Part shown: positions 35,237 to 43,849 of the stretch, one piece after another | Layout of the letters: each line of letters starts with the position of its first letter | Position numbering within the stretch: the first letter of the stretch is position 1 | Assembly: GCA_004154925.1 (NCBI GenBank) | Contig: QJNS01000245.1 | Coordinates: forward strand, 1 to 64,000 | Source: Monosporascus cannonballus | Lineage: Eukaryota; Ascomycota; Sordariomycetes; Xylariales | DNA: 64,000 nucleotides | Direction: 5' to 3' | The notes under the pieces: generated by a model | Database searches by the model: none | Told to the model about the DNA's origin: nothing | What the model saw: the letters and a program-made list of their open reading frames with translations, nothing else | Translations under genes and position numbers: made by a program

Positions 35237-35455
35237 TCGATTAGTGTAGTAGGTATGCCGCCCGAATGGCGGTGGCTACCCAGTTGATCCCACCTGTCAG
35301 GAAATGACAGGTACACCCGCCCCAACTCTGCAGACCCTTGCACGAGCTGCACCCTTTATTGGAATGCCTCCCTCAGCCTAACTGGTTTCTTTTCGTAAGC
35401 TGAAGAACGGCGCCTGTCCGGCTTTAACCATGTCTTCCAACAGCCAGGCTGCGCT
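35237..35455. promoter_or_regulatory. former divergent promoter region, receptor side
   Basis: About 220 bp of unmutated sequence between the mariner right end and the receptor start codon. It carries an inverted repeat ACCTGTCA-GGAAA-TGACAGGT at 35292-35312 (8-bp arms, 5-nt spacer) that could be a protein-binding site or hairpin. No TATA box was seen. Confidence 0.45.
35292..35312. promoter_or_regulatory. perfect inverted repeat upstream of the receptor gene
   Basis: ACCTGTCA, spacer GGAAA, TGACAGGT; about 145 bp before the ATG at 35456. It lies in unmutated DNA. A dimeric transcription-factor site is a guess from symmetry only. Confidence 0.4.
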
Positions 35456-35806
35456 ATGGCGGACAGATCCAAGAAACGACGGGGAGTCCCCGACTTGATT
35501 GAGGAAGATAGATCCCAAAAGCGTCAGGCTACGAGGACGCAACCTACTCCGCCATACGACCTTAGCGATATATACCACGGATCTAACGGGCTTGTTGCTC
35601 AATCGTCCTTCGTTGGACAAGGTATTCAACATTCGGGAACTGGACCTTTTCAAGTCCATGGTAACCTAAACATCGGTAGGGATCAACTATTCCATATAGC
35701 AGGAACCCGGTTATTCACAAATGAACAAGGGACACTACAGTCCGAAAAAACTGTGCAATGCCTCGCCGACTTATTGAGACGGCTAGGCGGTTTAACCAAT
35801 TATTAA
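35456..35806 (+). pseudogene. NLR-like receptor N-terminus with amyloid-type motif, truncated by an LTR
   Basis: The open frame encodes 116 residues, of which about 106 are genuine; the last ten (LRRLGGLTNY) and the stop are at or beyond the LTR junction at 35775. Residues 1-30 are basic and disordered (MADRSKKRRG). Residues 52-73 hold FVGQGIQHSGTG and HGNLNI, matching the C-terminal motif of the facing nucleoside-phosphorylase protein (F.G.GIQ.SG.G, then GN.NI). Residues 98-106 (KTVQCLADL) resemble the CLRDL(R).TDPR.DK linker that precedes NACHT in many fungal NLRs. The gene is divergent from 20084-21175 if the mariner insertion is ignored. NACHT and repeat domains are not visible anywhere downstream, so it is probably non-functional or could yield only a short motif peptide. 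Confidence 0.7.
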
Positions 35807-36006
35807 ACCTTAGTCGCACGGGTTTATGTTGGCACAAGTATCGTGGGATTTTAAATAATGGATATAGTAGTATGTTACGTCTCGTAATACTAAGGATGCC
35901 GAAGTTATATTGCAAACGATTAAAATTAATAAATATTACAAGTTAATGCTATTTAAATTATAGAAATAATAAGTATAAAACCTTTAAGCTGGTTACACAA
36001 CGTTTT
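35775..36006 (-). repeat. gypsy LTR fragment (minus) that truncates the receptor gene
   Basis: In plus orientation it begins TGAGACGGCTAGGCGG followed by TTTAACCAATTATTAAACC, the reverse of the shared R-U5 tail of elements 1-4. Its U3 portion (TTTAAGCTGGTTACACAACG) matches the element 3 U3 (reverse TTTGAGCCGGTTACGTGATT). The right end is cut by the next LTR at 36007. A solo LTR or the 3' LTR of a lost element. Confidence 0.85.
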
Positions 36007-36373
36007 TGTCATAACCCAACGAGCCAAGACCCCCAGAAACGGTCTGCCACGACCCAACCACAAGTGCGCGGTGGGGCAGGTCACGTGATGGATCACCAAC
36101 TCACTGGTGGTAAGCCAATGAGCCGGATTATTAACTCACTAGTGGTAAGCCAGTAAGCCGGATCAAGATATATACGTTTATTGTTTTAATAATCTAGATA
36201 ACTTCATTTTATAACATTTATTAATAATCGTTTATAATATAATATCGTTATCCGAAATACCTTTGATATTACGAAACGTAATACGTTATTATATTTTTTA
36301 TTTAGTTTTCTACGATATTTCTGCTAACATAAACCCGTACGACTAAGGTTTAATAATTAGTTAAACCCCTTAG
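36007..36373 (+). repeat. gypsy LTR (plus), element 2 subfamily, 3' end missing
   Basis: Begins TGTCATAACCCAACGAGCC, with CCACGACCCAACCACAAGTG and two copies of the TCACCAACTCACTGGTGG-type unit. It ends within TTAAACCCCTTAG, about 8 bp short of the CCGTCACA terminus, where a family D LTR begins. Inserted tail-to-tail against the preceding LTR fragment. Confidence 0.85.
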
Positions 36374-36796
36374 TGTAACGAACCTGTTATATATCCCCCT
36401 AGAGGTATGAGCAATATTCGAAAAGAGTCTTAATTTGCAGATAACAATAGGACGAAAATGATTTAATAGTTTATTCGTTAAAGAGATTTAAAGACTTTTC
36501 CCTTAATTAAGGAACTGTGCAATTACCTCCTAATTAAAAGCTTAAATTAATAATTAAGGAGCGAAACTAAAAAAATACTATTTATATAAGAATCCGATTT
36601 ATGATATATTCCAATTCTCTAAAATAAATATATTGTAAATCTATGTAATCTACGTAATCTATGTAATCTGGTCCCAGATTACTTAAATTAATTAGATTAA
36701 CTAGATCACCTTAAGGGCCAAACCTCCTTATCCGGGATTTAACGGTAACAAATTTACGTTAGACCCCAAAGGTTGGTCTTTTAGAAATAGAAACCC
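36374..36796 (+). repeat. family D LTR (copia-like), copy 1, RIP-mutated
   Basis: Begins TGTAACGAACCTGTTATATA. It matches 60539-60957 and the reverse of 57711-58141 along its length, including TTCGTTAAAGAGATTTAAA and AATAATTAAGGAGCGAAACT and the ATGTAATCTACGTAATCTAT short repeats. The right end departs from the other copies after GAAACCCCTAT, where primer-site-like sequence follows. Confidence 0.8.
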
Positions 36797-36829
36797 CTAT
36801 GTTATGGCTGCACTATACCATTACGCCAC
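36797..36829 (+). other. candidate half-tRNA primer binding site after the D LTR
   Basis: The bases starting at GTTATGGCTGCAC directly after the D LTR are, read on the minus strand, GCCCTGGTGGCGTAATGG then TATAGTGCAGCCATAAC. This resembles the 5' half of a methionine tRNA ending at a CAT anticodon loop. Copia-type elements can prime from a half tRNA-Met, so this suggests the D LTR is a 5' LTR with internal sequence to its right. Inferred from memory of tRNA shape, not from an alignment. Confidence 0.4.
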
Positions 36830-37130
36830 CAGGGCAAAAGATCGGTGGAATGATCGCAATTGTGGCAATCATCCTGGTGCTTACAGCTGTCTATATGTTA
36901 CCTCAGCTAGCTCAGGCCTCCCTGGCTCGTTTTTCCAATTTCTTCAAAGTCACTCAAGTACCGCTCCACAACGCTAAATATTAACCAATCAAATCCCAAA
37001 TCCCCGTAACGAGCCAGCGAGGCCTGAGTTGTAGTTGCGTGAAAACGGCTTCGTTTGGTACATTTGCTTCTTCAAAAAAACGAAAATCCGTGATAACTTA
37101 ATAACAAAACGTTTTTCTATGGATATATAC
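36799..37130 (+). other. unmutated island with short open frame of unknown meaning
   Basis: Sequence free of RIP signature after the D LTR. A 61-codon frame (36799-36984) includes a hydrophobic stretch IGGMIAIVAIILVLTAVYML that would suit one membrane segment. It overlaps the candidate primer site, so leader sequence of the D element is equally likely. No homology recognised. Confidence 0.3.
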
Positions 37131-37143
37131 TGTTATTTCTGCC

Positions 37144-39095
37144 ATGGCTTATCATCAATACCATTTTGGTCCTGATCAGGACCCATTTGCCATTCCTAGA
37201 CCGCAACGCGTGTAACAGTTGCAGCCCGAGCCCGTTGCGTTATTATCCCCCCTCTTAGAACACGATAAATCCGAATTCTCTCAGTTTTACGGGGCCACGT
37301 CCTTAGAACAGAATATACGTACGCGTACTTTGAATTTCTGGCATTAATATAAAAGAACCAATATAACGTTTGAAAATTTTATTCGTAATTGGGTTCTTTG
37401 CGACGATTTAGACCGAATTACCAGTTCACCGCTCGGATTAACCGATTAATTAACGTATTAAAAGAAAAACGAATACGCGAACGGTTGTTAATATGCGAAA
37501 GTTAACAGGAATTTCTAGTTTCTGTTAATCAGGATCCCGTTATATATAGATACCATAATATATTATACGGGGAGTTTATAGCTTTCGCAAAAAGGCCTGG
37601 ATTCCGCCGCCCGCCGAAAAAGTTATTATTCGAAATTAATATAATCCATACCACTTTGGACGAAGGTTAACGTTTTGTAAAAACGTTTACGCCTAATTAA
37701 TTTAAGTTTTTAAACCAGATAATTGCAGATATCCATAATTTTTGCTTTATTATTAATATAGATAATAATCTTAATAATGGAACGCAAGTTATTAAACTGG
37801 ATTAAGGGAATATTACTTAATGGCCCGGATATATTAATTATTAGGAAATTTAAGTACCTTTAATTTGAACGTTAACCTTTGGGTATAAGGAAAATAATAA
37901 TATCGATTTCGAAATAATTAATACTAAAACGCCGGACCTCCGCCTTATAACCATATTTAATTAGGCCGCCGATTTAACGAAAGCCGCCATATTTCGCAAT
38001 TTTCTTTTTTGTAATATTACTAACAGTTATTATATATTTAAATTAATATATATGGGCAAGGAAAATAAAACGTAAGTTACGGATATTAACATATTTAAGC
38101 CGGAAATCTTTTTATTTTGATAATAAATATATTTTGTCGATAATAACCAAATTATATTGTTGTTTAAAAATAAAATTTAATATAGCAATTTAGAATTAAG
38201 CGTTCGATACGTATTTAAAACCAAAAATAATATGGTTATACCGTCCGGCAGTTATACGGTCGAATATTTTTAAATTAAGCTTTTTCGTATCTGCGGATAT
38301 TAGGATAAAAGCAAAATATAAAATTATTAATACAAAAATTCGTTATTTTTCCGCCAGCTTAATTAATAATACGACCTAAATAATAATTAAATTAATTATT
38401 AAAAAAAGGTTTAAATAATTAAAGATTTTTCGAAATTTATTTTAATAACGAAAAAAATATTAGGTTTTCCGAAAATTAGATTATATACTGTATCGATTTA
38501 TTTTTTCCGTAAAATACGGCTTTACCCGCTAAATATAACGCTTAATATAAGGCGAATAAACTGACGGCATAAAGTTTTTATAAAATTATCAGCCGTACAC
38601 ATAACGTTAGCATATAAGTTAATTATGTTTATATCGGCAAAAAACCGGTAAAAGCATCAAATAAAGATAAACGTTTTGCTTTAAAAGGTTAAATGCTCGA
38701 AAGTTTAGGATATTTACCTTAAACTTTTAAATATATTATTTGTATTTAGTTAATTAAAAAGAAAATATATTTCGGGGTTTATTACGGGCGATTTTAAACC
38801 CTATATATTATTATTTTAGCTTATAAGGTTATATTGTTATTATACTGGCCTAAGGAGGATAAAAAGTTATGGCATATACTAATCGAGATTTTGAGTTATT
38901 TTTTCATTATAACAATCTTTATTTCGTATTAATTAAGATTATTATTATATCAAAAAATAAAGATTTTAATTTTGCATTAAAGTATATAGGTTAAAATATT
39001 AGAAATTTCGTAATTAATATATATTATTAAAATTAATAATAATAATTTCTAAAAATTTGTATAAAAGCGTACCAAACGGAACGAAAAAATTACAA
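37144..39095 (+). pseudogene. unassigned RIP-mutated coding relic(s)
   Basis: Starts with a protein-like frame MAYHQYHFGPDQDPFAIPRP, then QPEPVALLSPLLEHDKSEFS and QFYGATSLEQNIRTRTLNFW, interrupted by TAA/TAG at likely Gln codons. Farther on, IWLYRPAVIRSNIFKLSFFV (about 38220-38280) and AKYKIINTKIRYFSASLIN (about 38320-38370) also read as protein. I do not recognise the family. The first codons share FGPD/WGPD and the DNA GGTCCTGATCA with 39256-39266 in the downstream accessory ORF, so the two may be related. A perfect 16-bp palindrome GGTCCTGATCAGGACC lies at 37168-37183. Confidence 0.35.
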
Positions 39096-39096
39096 C

Positions 39097-39268
39097 TTGC
39101 TATCAGGCCCTATTTTGGAGGTTTTGTTATTTTGGTGGGTATTATTCTTAAAGGAGTTTAGCTGATACATTGGACCCCTGACAGATACTTCTTGATCAAA
39201 AGCTATAGCTGTGGCTACGGCTGCTGCGCCGCAGGCGCAGCCACAACCTCCAAAATGGGGTCCTGATC
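39097..39268. repeat. inverted repeat flanking a ~120 bp segment
   Basis: TATCAGGCCCTATTTTGGAG plus GTTTTG at 39097-39122 is the near complement of CCACAACCTCCAAAATGGGG plus TCCTGATCA at about 39240-39268. The enclosed segment also has a GC-rich hairpin (TGTGGCTACGGCTG...CAGCCACA). Confidence 0.6.
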
Positions 39269-40130
39269 ACGATGAGGCAATCTATATGTACTCGTACATG
39301 TTGGAAGACATTACGGGTAACCAGGCCGTAACACCCTATTACTATAATACTATTTCCCCTTTCCAAGGATTTTTATCTCAAAGATAAAAACCGTAAATGG
39401 CCATTTCGTTTTGTTGGAGAAAGTTTTTAGAAATATCCCAACTAACTTCATTATAACAGGCCGTATTCGAAAAGAAAAAAAAGCCTCGTTTAAATTAACG
39501 CGATTTTCGCAATTTTCGTGCCGATTATATCAAAAAATTTAGCGTTAAGGCTTTTTCTTGTTCTAATTATATTCGTCTTGGCGAACCCGAATATTTTTGC
39601 GTTCATAATATCTCGAGTTATAACTGTTGTACTCGTTATCAGCGCTCCGCTTACAACGTTTTAACTATGAATTCTTTAACGAAACTAGGCTAAAAGCGCG
39701 ATTGTCTTGAAAAAGAACAACGTAAAGTTAAAGAGAGTTTTATAACGTATCAAGAAATTGCCGAAAAGGAACTGGATAACCTACGTTAAAAAAACGCTTC
39801 GTCGGCGGAAAAAGAAATCCCAAAAGTTTATCGGTCGATTACGATATCTGCGTCTCTAGCAAAAGGTATTAAAAAAGAAAACCGTGGCCATTTTGAAAGA
39901 AAAATATAAACTGGATCAACTAAAAAAAATAAGAAAAGTTGGAAAACGAGCAGCGTCGCGTAAAAACAAAGCAGGTGCAGTTTGTTTCTAAGATGGACGC
40001 TGTTATAGAAACGTCGGCTTCCTTTAACTAGAACGTCGCAAGGTTGGATTTAAGCGGGGGACCGTTATCGCCTGCGACCTTAGCCGCATTAAAAACGATC
40101 GGTTAGGATTCTGGCGATAAAACGTCTTAA
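39194..40130 (+). pseudogene. Cys-rich, coiled-coil ORF antisense to the 3' end of element C pol
   Basis: The plus-strand frame has AVATAAAPQAQPQPPKWGPD then HDEAIYMYSYMLEDITGNQA near 39200-39310, up to a TAA after FQGFLSQR. After further stops and a frame change, about 39520-39900 reads FSVKAFSCSNYIRLGEPEYF and CVHNISSYNCCTRYQRSAYN, a cysteine cluster with a C..C...C pattern. Then KKRDCLEKEQRKVKESFITY-type sequence and EIAEKELDNLR follow, which look like coiled coil. It ends with LDLSGGPLSPATLAALKTIG near 40060. The minus-strand gypsy pol ends in a chromodomain at about 40150, so this gene converges on pol. Similar antisense relics occur in elements 1-3. Function unknown; nucleic-acid binding is a guess from the Cys cluster. 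Confidence 0.5.
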
Positions 40131-41368
40131 GTAAATCCATTGCATTTTTCAAATAGTTAAATAATTCCCATATGTTTTCTTTAAGTAGGTAATCCTTTTA
40201 TTTAACTAGGTATTGAACTTTATTTTTAACTATTCTGAAGTTCAGTATTTATTCGACTTTATACTTATTAAAATCTTTTTCAAGTTCCAAATCTATTTCT
40301 AACGGGATGTTCTTAAGTACTAATTCAAACAGGGAAATATGGAAAACGGGATATATTTTTATATTTTTAAGGAACGACGATCGATAATTAATTTTAAAAA
40401 TAACTTTAATAACGTTAAACGGGTCAAACTTTTTAACATCAAGCTTATTGCTAGGTTTTTTTATTTTGATTTATAAAATGTTCGAAGTTGCGTTTTGCCT
40501 TTGGCGTAGTAAGTAAACTTTATTTTCTTTCGCTAAGATTGGTCCCTTAATTTTCTTTTTATTGTAATATTGGGTTATTTTTTATTAGAGAAATTTCAAT
40601 TCGTTCTAAAAACGGGCCTAGATTGTTTTGATTTTTATTATTAATGTTTCTGCTTTTGGGGCGATTATGGCAACATTTAGTGCTTTATTAAATGGTTATT
40701 TAGACCGTTCCGTTTTTGTTTCGTATCTATATATAGCTGTATAGGGGGATATACTTATGTCCTTGTTAACAGATATATTGTAAGCAATTTGTGGCAGTAA
40801 TAAAAGTTTTACCCAGTTATCTTGCTAGTAATTAACATAACTTTTAAGATATTGTTCCAAAGTTTAATTAAGCCGTTCTATTTGTCTATCCGTTTAAGGG
40901 TGATACGCCGTCGAAAATTTTAGCTTAGCACTAATTTGTTTGAAAAAGCTAATACTAAACTTTGAAATAAAAAGCGTATGTTTATCGGAAATAATTTTTC
41001 TGGCATCTTATATTTCTTAAGGTAATATCTAATAAAAGTATAAGCCAGTTATTCTACTATTGCGTTTCCTTTAAAAGCTAAGAAATACTCGTATTTGGTA
41101 AGTCTGTTAATAATCACCTATATTCCGTCGTATTCAACTCCAGTAACTGGGTTTTTCGATAAAGATAAGCTAATGATGAAATCGTAAATTATGGTATTCT
41201 ATACCTTGTTAAGAATATCGGTTAGTTATAACAAACTATAAGGCTTATAACGTGTTACTTTTGCCTTGTTACAAATATTATAATCCTTAATTATTTTTTA
41301 ACCATATAACGTAAATTTCGAAAATTCATATCGTTCTCGTAATCGTCTAGTAATTTTGAAAATTCCCT
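40131..41368 (-). pseudogene. integrase and chromodomain of gypsy element C
   Basis: Minus strand, reading right to left: YEYFLAFKGNAIVE and the core near 41100; YHP.TDRQIERLN.TLEQYL at about 40900-40850 (the HPQTDGQ.ER.N..LE.YLR block); DNWVKLL near 40800; IYRYETKTER at 40720; GPILAKENKVYLLRQRQNAT then KKPSNKLDVKKFDPFNVIK near 40560-40410 (integrase C-terminal domain); HISLFELVLKN near 40330; and VQYLVK.KDYLL.ENTWELF near 40190 (chromodomain). Only scattered stops are present, so it is far less mutated than elements 1-4. It is interrupted upstream by element 3 (TSD GATAT). Chromodomains direct integration to heterochromatin, which fits this region. Confidence 0.88.
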
Positions 41369-41373
41369 GATAT

Positions 41374-41771
41374 TGTTATGACCTAACGGTCTTGGCTTCT
41401 TTACGAACGGTCGGGCCTACAAAAAAGACAAACCTCGACCACCACCAAGAAATCACGTAACCGGCTCAAAGGTCTTAGGGCGCCAAGTATCTTAAGCCCT
41501 TTAAGGCGGCAAAAAAAGTTTAAAGGGCTTAACGGGCTCAATGATTTAAGCCGTTTAAACACCTTAAGCCAAAACGAAAATATATACGTTTATTATTTTA
41601 ATAATTTAGATAATGTTAATTTATAATAGCAATTCGGTATTTAAAATATTTTTGGTATTACGAAACATAATATAATTATTATATTTATTATTTAGATTTT
41701 TCCGATAGTCTTATTAATATAAATCCGTATAATTAAGATTTAATTATTAATTAAGCTTTTTAACCGTTATA
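41374..41771 (+). repeat. 5' LTR of element 3
   Basis: TGTTATGACCTAACGGTCTT to CGTTATA. U3 contains GACCACCACCAAGAAATCAC and several near-repeats of TTAAGCCCTTTAA/GGGCTTAACGGGC. Same length as the 3' LTR, unlike elements 1 and 2. Confidence 0.92.
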
Positions 41772-41829
41772 CGTTATGAAGTTTGATTTAATAATACTAT
41801 TAAATTTTAAACAATATCGATTAACGTTA

Positions 41830-43300
41830 TATTTATTAATAAGTAACCCGAATAACCTATTTACCAAATCCTTGATTATTCGGACATTAGAATAAAATCT
41901 AAGGAGAAAAAGAAAAAAAACTTCGTTTTTTTCGCAAAAAAGTTTTTCGACGATTAGATATTATAAACGAACGTATTTTTTGGCTTAAAAAAGATAATAA
42001 TAATCTTATGACATCTTTTTAAGCTGTTTATAAAAAGTTTAAAAAGAAAAAAACACTTTCGAAACCGGAAAGCCCTTTCGAATAAGCCAAATTATTTAGC
42101 TAAATTTTACCAAGGAATTAAGAAAAGTTTTTAGGTTTTTTAAGCCAGAATTTTTCGATAAAACTGTAATCAAATTATAATTATTTTTAACCTAATACCA
42201 AATATATTTCTGGTATTTTTTTATTCGATTAATTACGCTTATTATACAAATCGAATTCGTAATCGAATAATTTACTGGAAACGTAATTATTTAGTTCGAA
42301 TCCGTTATAAAAACGCTTATTATTTTATTAATCAAAAAACGAAACCCAAAGGTAATACAAATTTATAACGATTACGAATAATTTGAATAAATATTAATAA
42401 AAGTTTCGAAATAATAAACGAAAAAATAAAGGCCCAAATATAAATCCAGTAATTATGCTAAAAATAAATTAATATTTAATTACGGTAATACGTTAATGTA
42501 ATTAACCGTAAAATTAAATTAAGGATAAAACTATTAATAGCTAAGTTTTTCGACGGCCTGAAAAAAAATATAAAAAGAATTCTTTAAATTTAATCGGCCT
42601 AATTATTTATCGGATTATATCGTTATAGTAATTAAAATTAACGATCGATAATATATATAACGTATTAAAAGTATTAAAGGAAAAAATAATAACAAACCTT
42701 AATATACGGCCAATATTAATATTTTTCGATATAATAATATTTCTTGCGGTATAAAACTCAGATTTTTGAAATTGAAAATTATGCATAAAAAGAATTAGGG
42801 CCAAATTAAATGTTATAATTGCAATAAAATGGGACATACGGCAGTATGGTATAAAGTATTTAAGAAGCCCTGTTAAGATAATTAAAAACCTATACCAAAA
42901 AGATAATTCAGAAAAAACCAAAAGGATGGAGGCAAATCTATTAATATAATTCAGCCCAAATATATACCAGGTCTCTTATAGCGAAAAACCAAACAAGGGC
43001 CATTACGGCAAAAAATTCGACGAAAAATGTAAAAAGCTAAGAAGCTGGTTTAATAAACATTATAAGCATAGCAAAAAGCATTACGAAAATAATTATGCAA
43101 ATATCAAAATTGGACGGAAAAAATCGGTCCCGGAACTCCTAATCGATACGGCAAAATATACGTTATACATTATCGACGACGAGAATATCCCGATTAGAAA
43201 AAATGGAAGTAATATATTTACGAACGAATTATTCGTATATATTACAAAAAATTCGACTGTCCAAACCGTACCGGAAATAACAAGGACGATAAATAATGAT
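41830..43300 (+). pseudogene. gag remnant of element 3
   Basis: The best-preserved zinc knuckle of the family lies at 42811-42852: CYNCNKMGHTAVWY, i.e. CX2CX4H intact with the final Cys read as Tyr (a G-to-A change). Downstream KIGRKKSVPELLIDTAKYTL (about 43098-43157) matches element 1. Minus-strand open frames over this stretch (42607-42921, 43093-43308) are shadows. Stops interrupt the frame elsewhere. Confidence 0.7.
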
Positions 43301-43849
43301 ATCGGCATTTTTGAACCATAGCATCAGGAAAGGTCTAATAATTAGCCGAAATAAAAAGCTGGCCCGAAAAAAAGTAATACCTATATGAAAACCCCTTTGG
43401 TTATTATAGATGGTATAATTACTAAACGGAAAAAGAATTAATCTAGCGTACGGTAAAAAAGCATTACCAGAAAAGTTATTACGGACCTTTATTTTTAATT
43501 AGTATTTATTATAGACCTTTACGAAAAAAAGTAATTAAAGAAAAAATACGTTCATTTATAAGAGATTTTTGAAACGATAATTAGGACTATACATAATAGA
43601 ATATAATCGCAAATATAAAAAAATAATTGATTTAATAGGGAAAAATATTATAACAAAATTTAAAATAGTTTATAAAATTCGAAAAAATATTATGCTGACA
43701 ATAACGACAGATATAACAACTTAATGCGTTAAACGAAAAAATATAAATAAAATTGGATAAATTGGAATAAAGTTTAAAAAAGTCATTTATAAAAGGCTGA
43801 AAAATAATAAAACATAAAGAAATTAAAAAGAATTTTTAAAAAGAGTTTT

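Noticed and set aside
34914..35659. Several short open frames (34914-35165 plus, 35149-35352 minus, 35378-35659 minus)
   Set aside because: They are shadows of the mariner transposase N-terminus or of the receptor gene, or lie across the transposon end; none shows family motifs.
35775..36373. A single palindromic element
   Set aside because: The symmetry comes from two LTRs of related subfamilies inserted in opposite orientation, with different U3 regions and each truncated.
36797..36870. Possible tRNA gene on the minus strand
   Set aside because: The 5' half and an A-box-like TGGCGTAATGG are present, but no matching 3' half, T-arm (GGTTCGA) or closed acceptor stem could be found; the continuation is D LTR sequence. 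A primer binding site explains it better.
37144..39095. Tyrosine recombinase (DUF3435/Starship captain) gene
   Set aside because: Considered because of its length and unknown nature, but no conserved R-H-R-Y spacing or family blocks could be read; left unassigned.
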